A DNA stretch of 64,000 bases, from positions 2,281,001 through 2,345,000 of the forward strand of contig NZ_CP007033.1 in assembly GCF_000512895.1 (NCBI RefSeq), in the 5' to 3' direction. This stretch comes from Dehalobacter restrictus DSM 9455. GTDB taxonomy: Bacteria; Bacillota; Desulfitobacteriia; Desulfitobacteriales; Syntrophobotulaceae. The position numbers and the translations under genes were made by a program. Shown here one piece after another: positions 43,074 through 51,443 of the stretch (positions within the stretch are counted from its first letter, which is position 1; every line of letters starts with the position of its first letter). Below the pieces are notes generated by a model, which saw only the letters and a list, made by a program, of their open reading frames with translations, did not search any database and was not told where the DNA came from.

Positions 43074-43147
43074 TCAACTATTTTGGTATATTCTAACCGG
43101 TTAGGCCAATAAAAATTGACCACACTAATGATGGAGGTGCACGATTC

Positions 43148-44422
43148 ATGACCTTGATTCTGACCCTTGTTATTTTTGTAGCTACGTATGCACTAATCGT
43201 AACGGAGAAAATCCCGCGGGCTGTCGCCGCGGCCCTCGGTGCCTGTCTCCTGATTCTTTTGGGTGTATTCCCGCAGGAAACTGCTGTGGAACACATCGAC
43301 TGGAATACGCTGGGCTTACTTATCGGCATGATGATCATTGTCGATCTGACCAGACGTTCCGGTGTCTTCGGCTTTCTGGCTATTTGGGTCGCCAAGAAAG
43401 TCAAAGGCAATCCAATCAGACTGCTGATCTCTTTGGCTATACTGACTGCCGTTTTATCGGCTTTTCTGGATAACGTGACGACTGTTTTGCTGGTCGTTCC
43501 GGTTTCCATTGTGATTGCTGAAACCTTGAAATTAAACCCAATACCTTTTTTGATTACCCAGATTCTAGCCAGCAACATCGGGGGAACCGCGACCCTGATC
43601 GGTGATCCGCCGAATATCATGATTGCCGGACCGGCAGAGCTTACTTTTATGGATTTCATGGTGAACCTGGCACCTGTGACGATTGTGATCTTGGCTGTTA
43701 CCCTATTGGGCTTTTATTTTCTTTATCGCCAAAAGCTAAAGACCGATAAGGAATCCATCGCCCTGCTGCTGTCGCAAAATGAATACGACTATATTAAAGA
43801 CTGAGCCCAGCTCAAAAGAAGCCTGGCCGTGCTCGCTCTGACCATTGTCGGTTTTATGCTGCACGCCGTCATCCATGTTGAGACCGCTACGATTGCGCTG
43901 GCCGGAGGCATGCTGCTCATGGTGCTGAGCCATGAGGAACCGGAAGAGGTATTTCTGGCGATTGAATGGCCGACGATCTTCTTCTTTACCGGATTATTCG
44001 TTTTAGTTGGAGGATTGGTCGAAGTCGGCGTCCTGGATAAGATTGCTGAATGGAGCCTTGGGCTTACCGGCGGTGTACCGGTCGTCATGGCGATGCTGAT
44101 TGTCTGGCTTTCCGCTATTTTTTCAGCTTTCGTCGATAATATTCCATTCGTGGCCACCATGATTCCGTTGATTCAAAAAATCAGGGTCCTCGGCGGGCTG
44201 ACCCCAGAACAGCTCCAGCCGCTCTGGTGGTCTCTGGCTCTGGGCGCCTGCCTGGGCGGAAACGGCACAATTGTCGGTGCCTCGGCCAACGTCATTGTCT
44301 CAGGGATTGCCGAAAAAAACGGCTATACGATCAGCTACAAAAAATACTTCCTGATCGGATTTCCGTTCATGATTCTATCCATTGTGATCGCCTCGGCGTA
44401 TATTTTGCTGCGGTACTATTAG
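43148..44422 (+). pseudogene. ArsB/NhaD-type ion transporter interrupted by in-frame TGA
   Basis: Two parts in the same frame, 43148-43804 and 43805-44422, together ~424 residues, read as one ArsB/NhaD-like (CitMHS/IT superfamily) permease with about 11 membrane helices. Both halves carry the repeat signature: SAFLDNVTTVLLVVPVS and GTATLIGDPPNIMIAG in the first, SAFVDNIPFVATMIPL and NGTIVGASANVIVSG in the second. The TGA at 43802-43804 lies between the halves (IKD-stop-AQLKRSLAVL). TGG to TGA is the simplest cause. GGAGGTGCACGATTC precedes the ATG. It may be inactive, split into two polypeptides, or an assembly error. Confidence 0.85.
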
Positions 44423-46203
44423 ATTCTTTCTCTCTCTTCAAAATGAGTATGAAGCAATCTATGGGCAGTGTCACTGAAAGGCTGGCCCAGATATTCCTGA
44501 TAAAGTTTTTGGATTTCTGAATTCTCATGAGATTTTCTGATCTTTTTATTTTTATCTTCCTGATAGATGGCTTCCTGACGCTTGCGGACAATTTCAAAAT
44601 TGCCGTGATGGTAGGGCTGCCCACCTCCGGCAACACAGCCTCCGGGACAAGCCATAATTTCAATGGCTTCGTATTGATTCTTACCGTCTCTGATTTCCTC
44701 AAGCAGGGTCCGGGCGTTTCCGAGCCCGCTGGCAATGCCTATCCGTAGCATCTTGTCGCCGATTTGAACTGTGGCCTTTCGCAAGCCTCCATCTCCCCGG
44801 AGCTGCTCGAACTCAACTTTCTGTAATTCATCACCGGTCAGCCACTCATAAGCTGTCCTGAGCGCAGCTTCGATAACCCCGCCGCTGGTCCCGAAGATCA
44901 CTGAGGCTCCTGTGGTTTCACCCAATGGTTTGTCATATTCACTCGAAGGCAGATTGATAAAATCCAGACCGGCTTCCTTGATCATTAGGCCAAGTTCCCG
45001 GGTCGTGACGACAATATCGACGTTATTATGCTCATCCTTAGTTAGTTCCGGACGCTTGGCCTCGGCTTTCTTGGCAATACAGGGCATGACGGAGACCACC
45101 ACGATATTGTCCGGATCAATGCCATTCTTCTCGGCATAATAGGTTTTGACGATTGTACCGAACATAATATGCGGTGACTTGCAGGTGGAAGGCACTTCCA
45201 ACAATTCAGGGAACTGATGCTCAATAAATTTGACCCAGGCCGGACAGCAGCTCGTAAGTATCGGAAGTGTTTTATTGTTCTGCAGACGGTAGATCAGTTC
45301 TGAGGCTTCTTCCATAATTGTCAAGTCCGCTCCAAAATCCGTATCGAAAACTGCGTTAAATCCGATACGCTTTAAGGCGGTTACAAGCTGGCCGGTTGCA
45401 ATCGTCCCTGGTTCCATATCAAATATTTCTCCGATGGCTACGCGGATAGCCGGAGCAGTTTGGACAATCACATATTTATCCGGATCATTTAAAGCTTCCC
45501 ATACTTTATCGGTATGATTAATTTCCGTAAGCGCTGCTGTAGGGCATACCTGAACACATTGACCGCAGTAAGTACAAGAAGACTCTACCATCGGAATGTT
45601 AAAGGCAGGGCCAACAAAGGCTTCAAATCCGCGGCCGATCCCTGACAGGATACCGCAGGTTTGGACCTTATTGCACATCGTTTCACAACGCCGGCAGTAA
45701 ATGCACTTGTTGGCGTCTTTGACGATCGCCTCACTGGATACGTCCTTCGGATAATTCATCCGTTCACCTTCCCAGCGGATATGCCGAACCCCTAATTCTG
45801 CAGCTAAGGCCTGAAGCTCACATTCTCCGTTTTTGGGACAGGTAAAGCATTCATTGGGATGATTCGATAACAGGAGTTCAACCGCCATTCTTCTGGCTGT
45901 AATCGCTGTAAGCGTATGCGTGAGTACTTCCATTCCATCCGTAATGGTGGTTACGCACGCCGGGACAAGTTTATTCCGGTTTGTCTTCTCATCGATTAGC
46001 TCAACCATGCAGACCCTGCAGGAAGCCGTCTGATTGACCATTTTGATATCATGCAAATCCAGATGACATAAAGTTGGAATCCGAACTCTTGCTTTATGGG
46101 CGGCTTCCAAAATGGTGATGCCTTCAGGGACCCGTAGATATTGATGATTAATTTTAAAATCAATCATTTTTTTAGCAGGATGCGTTTGTTGAACGTGGGT
46201 CAT
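44419..46203 (-). CDS. hydA: [FeFe]-hydrogenase catalytic subunit (HydA type)
   Basis: 594 aa. N-terminal [2Fe-2S] domain (Cys46, 62, 65, 83); His-Cys [4Fe-4S] site (NHPNECFTCPKNGEC, H115/C119/C122/C128); two ferredoxin clusters (CIYCRRCETMC and CTYCGQCVQVC); H-cluster motifs TSCCPAW (~318), MPCIAKKAEA (~374) and MACPGGCVAGGGQP; C-terminal small-subunit domain. AGGAGGCTAACC precedes the ATG. With the NuoE/NuoF-type subunits upstream it forms a soluble NAD(H)-linked hydrogenase. Its last four bases overlap the end of the convergent transporter. Confidence 0.97.
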   Translation of the reverse strand: MTHVQQTHPAKKMIDFKINHQYLRVPEGITILEAAHKARVRIPTLCHLDLHDIKMVNQTASCRVCMVELIDEKTNRNKLVPACVTTITDGMEVLTHTLTAITARRMAVELLLSNHPNECFTCPKNGECELQALAAELGVRHIRWEGERMNYPKDVSSEAIVKDANKCIYCRRCETMCNKVQTCGILSGIGRGFEAFVGPAFNIPMVESSCTYCGQCVQVCPTAALTEINHTDKVWEALNDPDKYVIVQTAPAIRVAIGEIFDMEPGTIATGQLVTALKRIGFNAVFDTDFGADLTIMEEASELIYRLQNNKTLPILTSCCPAWVKFIEHQFPELLEVPSTCKSPHIMFGTIVKTYYAEKNGIDPDNIVVVSVMPCIAKKAEAKRPELTKDEHNNVDIVVTTRELGLMIKEAGLDFINLPSSEYDKPLGETTGASVIFGTSGGVIEAALRTAYEWLTGDELQKVEFEQLRGDGGLRKATVQIGDKMLRIGIASGLGNARTLLEEIRDGKNQYEAIEIMACPGGCVAGGGQPYHHGNFEIVRKRQEAIYQEDKNKKIRKSHENSEIQKLYQEYLGQPFSDTAHRLLHTHFEERERI

Positions 46204-46214
46204 GGTTAGCCTCC

Positions 46215-47558
46215 TTATGATTCCAGACCAATTTTATTCTTTGCTTGATAATGGCCTTCCCCCTGAGGATGGTCGATGTCTTTGATCAGGGCCAGGTATT
46301 CGTCCCAAAAATATTTCATGGTACTGATGACCGGGCTGGGCGCAGTCTGCCCAAGCCCGCAGAGCGAACTACCTTTAACCATGTAAGCGAGCTGTTTGAT
46401 GGCATCTAAATCCGCCATCGTTCCTTTGCGGCGGGTAATGAGATTCAGCTTTTCATATAACCGCTTGGTACCGATCCGGCAGGGCGTGCAGCGTCCACAG
46501 GATTCATCCATCGTAAACTCCAGGTAAAACTTGGCGATATTGACCATATTATCGGTTTCATCCATGATGATCATGCCCCCTGATCCCATCATGGACCCTA
46601 TACTGAGCAGGTTATCATAGTCTAAAGGAATGTCCAGGTGTTTCTCCGGGATCACGCCTCCGGACGGCCCCCCTGTTTGAACGGCTTTAAATTTGTGGCC
46701 GTTGGGGATACCTCCGCCAATTTGAAAGATAATTTCTCGCAAGGTTGTTCCCATGGGGACTTCGACCAGGCCAACATTTTTGACTTTACCGACCAGCGCA
46801 AAAACCTTGGTCCCTTTACTTTTCTCAGTGCCAATGGAAGCGAACCAACTGCTCCCTTTGAGGATAATCGGAGAAATATTGGCAAACGTCTCCACATTGT
46901 TTACACAGGTCGGACAGCCCCAATATCCTTCTTCCGCAGGATAAGGCGGTTTAAAATTTGGCTCACCGCGTTTTCCTTCACAGGAGTTAATGAGCGCTGT
47001 TTCTTCCCCACAGACAAAAGCCCCGGCTCCATATTTCAACTGGATATCAAAGGAAAAAGACGTGTTGAAAATATTTTTGCCCAGGAAGCCCAATTCTCGG
47101 GCCTCCCGCAAAGCAATTTGCAGCCTAGAAATTGCCAACGGGTATTCGGCCCGAATGTAAATGAATCCGGTGGCGGCGCCAATCGCATAGCCACCGATCA
47201 CCATGGCCTCTAAAACGGAATGAGGATCGCCCTCCAGAATGCTCCGATCCATGAAAGCCCCGGGGTCACCTTCGTCTGCATTGCAAATAATATATTTGTC
47301 CTTGTTTTCTTGATTCTTTGTAATTTCCCATTTGAGACCTGTGGGGAATCCTCCTCCGCCGCGGCCTCGCAGCCCAGATTTTTTTATTTCGTCTATGACC
47401 TGATCCTGGGACATTGTTGTCAGCACTCTTCCCAAGGCCTCATAGCCTCCGACCGCAATATAATCCAAGATATTTTCCGGGTTAATCAGACCGCAATTGC
47501 GCAGGGCAATCCGGTACTGTTTCAGATTCTTTGCTGTTTCTGACATCATAGCCTCCAA
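46215..47558 (-). CDS. hydB: NuoF-like NADH-binding hydrogenase subunit (HydB type)
   Basis: 447 aa; the true start is probably MSETAKN a few codons in. FMN/NADH motifs: GLRGRGGGGFPTGLKW, CNADEGDPGAFMDR, YIRAEYPLAI, and the N3 cluster CGRCTPCRIGT with SLCGLGQTAPSPV. Unlike Thermotoga-type HydB it lacks both the N-terminal thioredoxin-like [2Fe-2S] domain (here a separate gene, 47593) and the C-terminal two-[4Fe-4S] ferredoxin domain. It transfers electrons between NADH and HydA. Confidence 0.95.
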   Translation of the reverse strand: MEAMMSETAKNLKQYRIALRNCGLINPENILDYIAVGGYEALGRVLTTMSQDQVIDEIKKSGLRGRGGGGFPTGLKWEITKNQENKDKYIICNADEGDPGAFMDRSILEGDPHSVLEAMVIGGYAIGAATGFIYIRAEYPLAISRLQIALREARELGFLGKNIFNTSFSFDIQLKYGAGAFVCGEETALINSCEGKRGEPNFKPPYPAEEGYWGCPTCVNNVETFANISPIILKGSSWFASIGTEKSKGTKVFALVGKVKNVGLVEVPMGTTLREIIFQIGGGIPNGHKFKAVQTGGPSGGVIPEKHLDIPLDYDNLLSIGSMMGSGGMIIMDETDNMVNIAKFYLEFTMDESCGRCTPCRIGTKRLYEKLNLITRRKGTMADLDAIKQLAYMVKGSSLCGLGQTAPSPVISTMKYFWDEYLALIKDIDHPQGEGHYQAKNKIGLES

Positions 47559-47592
47559 ATAAATTTACGTACTTTGTAATCTGCGCCCGCTT

Positions 47593-47985
47593 TTACACCC
47601 GGTCAAAGTTTATTTCCAAAGAGAGACTTTCAACTGCTTTGCCGTTTTTAATATGCTGCTCAATAATTTCCCGGACCTTGTCTTTGGTTACATTGCCATA
47701 GAGAACCGGTTGTTCGTCCGATTTATTTATCTGAACAGTTGGTTCCGAGTGACAGCAGCCAATGCAGCCAACTGGAACAACTTTGGCATTGGTTATGTTC
47801 TGGGCAGTGATCTCATCCAAAAAAGTATTGTAGGTCTCCCTTGAACCTGATGAGATGCCGCAGGTGCCCATCCCCACAAGAATTTTGATTTGTCCTTCCG
47901 GCTTTTGGCCGCCTTGTTCTATATTTATATTTTTTTGGTATTCTTCTTTAATTCTTTTTAAGTCCTCCAACGAACCAACTTTCAT
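47593..47985 (-). CDS. Thioredoxin-like [2Fe-2S] protein of the hydrogenase
   Basis: 130 aa. Thioredoxin-like ferredoxin with four Cys in GMGTCGISSGS and VGCIGCCHSEPTV. It corresponds to the N-terminal domain of HydB-type proteins, encoded alone. It overlaps the upstream NuoE-like gene by 4 bases and lies in the hydrogenase operon. It probably accepts or passes one electron at the NADH module. Confidence 0.9.
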   Translation of the reverse strand: MKVGSLEDLKRIKEEYQKNINIEQGGQKPEGQIKILVGMGTCGISSGSRETYNTFLDEITAQNITNAKVVPVGCIGCCHSEPTVQINKSDEQPVLYGNVTKDKVREIIEQHIKNGKAVESLSLEINFDRV

Positions 47986-48509
47986 ACCAGTATCTCCTTC
48001 CGGCGGTATGATTCGAGGATGGTATCCAGGTCCTCTTCTCTCACCCGGCCAAATACTTTGTCATCGATCATCATAACGGGAGCCATGCCGCAAGTGCCGA
48101 TGCAACGGACATCTTTCAGACCGAAAAGACCGTCAGGTGTAATTCCATTGGATTCAATGCCAAGCTTTTCTTTCAGTCTTTCCATAATTTTATCCGCCCC
48201 TTTGACAAAGCAAGCAGTCCCCATACAGACACTGATCGTATGTTTTCCCTTTGGCTTGGTTGTAAAGTAGGAATAAAAGCTAACGACTCCGAATACTTCC
48301 GCTCCCGGAATTCCTAATTTCCGGGCAATAAAAAGTTGTACATCCCTCGGTAAATAGCCGAAAATATTCTGGGCTTTATGTAAGATTTCAATCAGAGCGC
48401 TTTTCGTTGTTGGTAAACTGTTAATAAAAGCTTCCAGTTCCTCGAATTTTTCTCTGGGTAGATTTTCATTGGTTGGTTCCATAACATCGATTGCCTGTGG
48501 CTTAGTCAT
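47982..48509 (-). CDS. hydC: NuoE-like hydrogenase subunit (HydC type)
   Basis: 175 aa from the ATG at 48509 (MTKPQAIDVM) with AAAGGA about 12 bases before; a longer start at 48581 has no ribosome site. Conserved AQNIFGYLPRDVQLFIARKL, VFGVVSFYSYF and the [2Fe-2S] ligands in VCMGTACFVKGA and VRCIGTCGMAPVM. First gene of the hydrogenase operon hydC-[2Fe-2S]-hydB-hydA. Confidence 0.93.
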   Translation of the reverse strand: MTKPQAIDVMEPTNENLPREKFEELEAFINSLPTTKSALIEILHKAQNIFGYLPRDVQLFIARKLGIPGAEVFGVVSFYSYFTTKPKGKHTISVCMGTACFVKGADKIMERLKEKLGIESNGITPDGLFGLKDVRCIGTCGMAPVMMIDDKVFGRVREEDLDTILESYRRKEILV

Positions 48510-48653
48510 AGCAGGTACACGATCCTTTCCGATAACAGCAATGATTTTTTTTGATCGTTTCAAGACGCAATTATTTTTCATGGCAAAGAGCTATTCAGTA
48601 ATAGTTTGGAAAAATAGCATAGATTTATTCAGACAAGAGCCCGGGCATAAAAT

Positions 48654-48690
48654 AATGCAATGAACTTTTGCATATTCATTGCATTTCGGG
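48654..48690 (-). terminator. Terminator of the prepilin peptidase gene
   Basis: AATGCAATGAA and TTCATTGCATT pair perfectly over 11 bases, followed on the minus strand by ATTTTAT. The hydrogenase promoter must lie to its left within 48510-48653, but no clear box was identified. Confidence 0.75.
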
Positions 48691-48751
48691 TCAGCCATTA
48701 TCTTGTTTTCTTCATTACTCATATCATCATTTTTAAATTACTTACGTTCCA

Positions 48752-49513
48752 TTACACCGGCACAGCGAATAGAAAGATCTGCCCTCCAAAGATCATAGCA
48801 GTAAATATCCCGAGGGACAGAAACGGTCCGAAAGGAATCTCTGATTTCAGGGATCCTTTTTTGACTGTGATCAGTAACAGTGCAGTAAGACCTGCGTACA
48901 ACGAACCAAGGAATAACGCCAACAGCACCGGTGGGCCCATAAAAAGCCCTGCTGCAGCCATCAGCTTGATATCTTCTCCGCCTAGGCCATCGGGAAAAAA
49001 TAAGCTCAGAAAAAAAAGCGGTACGGAAGCCGCAAAAAAACCAATGACCCAAGTATACCACGCAGCTCCAAAATACACGCTCTGATAGACGCCGTGCAAA
49101 ACACTTAAGCCCAACAGAAAAACGACCAGCTTATTCGAAATCACCCTTTTCTGCCAGTCAATAAACGACACGACAATCAGCACAGACAAAAGCATTGCCA
49201 GAAAAGCACTTTCCAGGCTCAGTCCATAGGTGAACCAGACAATCAGGTACAAGATCCCGTTCAGCAGCTCGACCGCGGGATAGACCGGGGAGATCAGCCC
49301 CCGGCAGTTTTTGCAGCGCCCCCGCAGAAAGAGATAGCTGAAAACAGGGATGTTCAGATACCACGGAATCAGCGTATCACAGTGCGGGCAGTAGGATCTC
49401 CCGCCAACAACGCTTTTCCCGATCGGAATCCGGTAAATGCACACATTCAGAAAACTGCCGATGACTAAACCATACAGTAGCACAATGAAAGAAATGATAA
49501 TATTTTCGATCAA
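48752..49513 (-). CDS. Type IV prepilin peptidase (A24 family)
   Basis: 253 aa, about eight membrane helices. N-terminal methylase-type domain with GSFLNVCIYRIPIGKS and the two CxxC pairs (CPHCDTLIP, CKNCRGLISP). Catalytic aspartates in SFIDWQKRVISN and GLGGEDIKLMA. It cuts and N-methylates type IV pilin-like proteins at the membrane. No pilin or pilus assembly gene is in the window, so its substrates lie elsewhere. Confidence 0.94.
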   Translation of the reverse strand: MIENIIISFIVLLYGLVIGSFLNVCIYRIPIGKSVVGGRSYCPHCDTLIPWYLNIPVFSYLFLRGRCKNCRGLISPVYPAVELLNGILYLIVWFTYGLSLESAFLAMLLSVLIVVSFIDWQKRVISNKLVVFLLGLSVLHGVYQSVYFGAAWYTWVIGFFAASVPLFFLSLFFPDGLGGEDIKLMAAAGLFMGPPVLLALFLGSLYAGLTALLLITVKKGSLKSEIPFGPFLSLGIFTAMIFGGQIFLFAVPV

Positions 49514-49552
49514 GACGGCACCACCTTTTTAATGCTGGAATTAATTAAAGGC

Positions 49553-49819
49553 CTAATGTGGATAAACAATCTCCGCCACAGTCCAGAAGATAATCAGTGA
49601 TCCTACGAGTATTGGCAGAAACACCAGGATCGCCCTTTCCTTTTTCCCAACGATTGCAGCAATTCCGGCAATAAAGCCTGCTAATCCCAATGCAGCTACT
49701 GCAAACGTCGGCAAAGGCAATGCGCCCATCAATTTCAGCACGATCAATACAATAAAAGCAATGCTCAGTCCAGCCGACCATCGGCCGGAACGAGATTGGG
49801 GCCATAACTTTGTCTTCAT
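49553..49819 (-). CDS. Small three-helix membrane protein
   Basis: 88 aa from MKTKLWPQSRSGRW. Three hydrophobic helices, with a conserved GKKERAILVFLPILVG end segment. It resembles the protein at 50075 (short basic N-terminus ending in SRSGR/KSGRK, then helices, then a KKER motif), so the two are paralogs. I do not recognise a named family. A conflicting reading in another frame is a shadow. Confidence 0.65.
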   Translation of the reverse strand: MKTKLWPQSRSGRWSAGLSIAFIVLIVLKLMGALPLPTFAVAALGLAGFIAGIAAIVGKKERAILVFLPILVGSLIIFWTVAEIVYPH

Positions 49820-49893
49820 ATGATCATCCCTTCCTGTCACTTAACGCCTTCAACCTTATTATTGTATATATTCGAAAATTATTTTGATCGTTT

Positions 49894-50062
49894 CTAATCA
49901 TTGATAAATAAGCTGTGCAGCAGAAGAAACAGAATCGTACAAAATCCCAGAATGATGGATATCCTGACGAGAATAGCGTTGTCTTTATGTTTACGTACCG
50001 CTTTTATTCCTGTAATAAAGGCTGCGATACTTGCTAAAAAAACGAGTACGGTTACATCCCAT
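49894..50062 (-). pseudogene. Truncated copy of the small membrane protein family
   Basis: In-frame codons to the TAG at 49894 read DVTVLVFLASIAAFITGIKA, then KHKDNAILVRISIILGF, the same helix-KKER-helix pattern as its neighbours. The N-terminal third is missing and a TGA lies just upstream. Confidence 0.55.
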
Positions 50063-50074
50063 CAAAAGAGATGT

Positions 50075-50395
50075 TTAGCTAAAAAACACGTTCGCAGCGA
50101 CGCCGCAAAAACTCAGGATATAATACACGCCGATCAGAATCACCAGAAAAACCAGAACCGACCGCTCTTTCTTCCTGATAACAGCTTTCAGTCCAATAAT
50201 GGCCGCTGCAATGCCTGCGGCAAAGATCAGAACGGTAATGACAACCTGAAGGGGATTATGCGAGATCAGTTCTAAGCCGGAGTACCCTTCCTTGTATGGA
50301 AGTACGGAACCCACGACAAACAAAATCCAGCTGACAATCACCAGGATGAAGGATTTTCTGCCGGACTTGCTTTTGGGTAAAATCGTGATTCTCAT
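50075..50395 (-). CDS. Small three-helix membrane protein
   Basis: 106 aa from MRITILPKSKSGRKSF with GGGGTG seven bases upstream. Helices near residues 17-33, 51-70 and 80-102, with KKERSVLVFLVILIG. Paralog of 49553 and of the fragment at 49894. Function unknown. Confidence 0.65.
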   Translation of the reverse strand: MRITILPKSKSGRKSFILVIVSWILFVVGSVLPYKEGYSGLELISHNPLQVVITVLIFAAGIAAAIIGLKAVIRKKERSVLVFLVILIGVYYILSFCGVAANVFFS

Positions 50396-50640
50396 GACAT
50401 TCACCCCTTTTTATAAGAAAACTTGGCTGGTGCCAAGTCTTTGGCGGCTGCTTAGTTGCACTTAGATATACCAGAAAATAATTATACTTTCTGATATACA
50501 ACAGCCTATGTACACTATATAGCATTATAACGTCCCTTTCTCATTCTGGCAAGACGGGCCTAGCACATGCCGACGAAGATTTTCTGCAAGCCGGCGATGT
50601 AAATAATCTGGTGTTCTAACGCTGATGTAATAAGAGCTGA

Positions 50641-50787
50641 AATTATGTTAAAACAGCAGGGGAACTTTTTATCCACCGTAACTATCTCTTATACAGAATT
50701 GAACGAATCAGCGAGTTAACAGGGCTGGATTTGGATTCTTCCGATATCAGGCTTCATATTCTAATGTCTATCGGATCGAACGGTTGA
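50641..50787 (+). pseudogene. PucR-type regulator remnant (C-terminal HTH)
   Basis: In-frame codons read VKTAGELFIHRNYLLYRIER and then ISELTGLDLDSSDIRLHILM before a TGA. This is the C-terminal helix-turn-helix of PucR/CdaR regulators (compare QQLFIHRNTAVYRLEKINEL in the intact gene at 54368). No start and no upstream domain. The rest of 50405-50950 holds no gene. Stem-loops ACGCCCCGGAAT/ATTCCGGGGCGT (50857-50885) and CATAGAACC/GGTTCTATG (50915-50940) follow. Confidence 0.75.
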
Positions 50788-50856
50788 GTAAAATGAGCTA
50801 AAGTGTATTAAACCGCAAAAATCCGTAGAAACAAAACTCTTGGTGGTAACTGTATA

Positions 50857-50885
50857 ACGCCCCGGAATTGATGATTCCGGGGCGT
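50857..50885. terminator. Perfect 12-pair stem-loop
   Basis: ACGCCCCGGAAT and ATTCCGGGGCGT around TGATG. There is no long T run, so it may terminate the region upstream or simply mark an old boundary. Confidence 0.5.
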
Positions 50886-50914
50886 CATTCCCACGATAAG
50901 AACGATATCAGCTC

Positions 50915-50940
50915 CATAGAACCCTCATGCCGGTTCTATG
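50915..50940 (-). terminator. Stem-loop after the STAS-like gene
   Basis: CATAGAACC and GGTTCTATG pair perfectly around CTCATGCC, 10 bases after the stop at 50951 on the minus strand. No T run. Confidence 0.5.
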
Positions 50941-50950
50941 ATCACCATTA

Positions 50951-51340
50951 TTACTGCTTTTTTAGCCAAGCAACAGCCTCTTCAAAGCTTTCACAATAAT
51001 GAAAATCGATTAAAGACTTGGTATATGTTCCCAATTTGTTTAAAACTTGCTTCTGTATAATATTTTGAGGTAAAATTTGTGCTATCTTAGTAAACCCGGC
51101 TCTGGCTGCTTGGGGAATGTAAACTTCTTCCAGCCATTTTTGGTCGTCTGGTCTTATTGTTGTAAAATTTCTGTTATCTGTTAAACATTTTTTTGCTCGG
51201 TACTTTAAGCCACATTCTATGGTTTTTTCGAATGCTTCCCTGAGCTGCTCGCTGCTCATATAACCCTTAAATATTACTACAACAGCACGATTAACTTCAT
51301 CCCAAGATATTTCAACATACTTTTCTGAAAAATAGATCAT
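50951..51340 (-). CDS. Hypothetical protein with STAS/SpoIIAA-like pattern
   Basis: 129 aa, soluble. Alternating strand/helix order (VEISWDEVNRAVVVIFKGYM; SEQLREAFEKTIECGLKYRA; KKCLTDNRNFTTI; then ARAGFTKIAQILPQ) resembles the STAS/SEC14-like single-domain proteins found in many bacteria. No catalytic motif. GAAGGTTTTGTT precedes the ATG. Its connection to the neighbouring transporter genes is unclear. Confidence 0.6.
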   Translation of the reverse strand: MIYFSEKYVEISWDEVNRAVVVIFKGYMSSEQLREAFEKTIECGLKYRAKKCLTDNRNFTTIRPDDQKWLEEVYIPQAARAGFTKIAQILPQNIIQKQVLNKLGTYTKSLIDFHYCESFEEAVAWLKKQ

Positions 51341-51443
51341 AACAAAACCTTCTTTCTTACCAATTCTGTTGCTTCAGACTTGCCAGGGGTATGGCATACC
51401 TCTGGCAAATCTATGAAGGTTATTTCCGCGTTTTAGTCAGTAA

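Noticed and set aside
43802-43804. TGA as a selenocysteine or recoded tryptophan codon
   Set aside because: No SECIS-like hairpin is evident, the family has no Sec at this linker, and TGA is used as a normal stop elsewhere in the window (e.g. fliI, hicA remnant).
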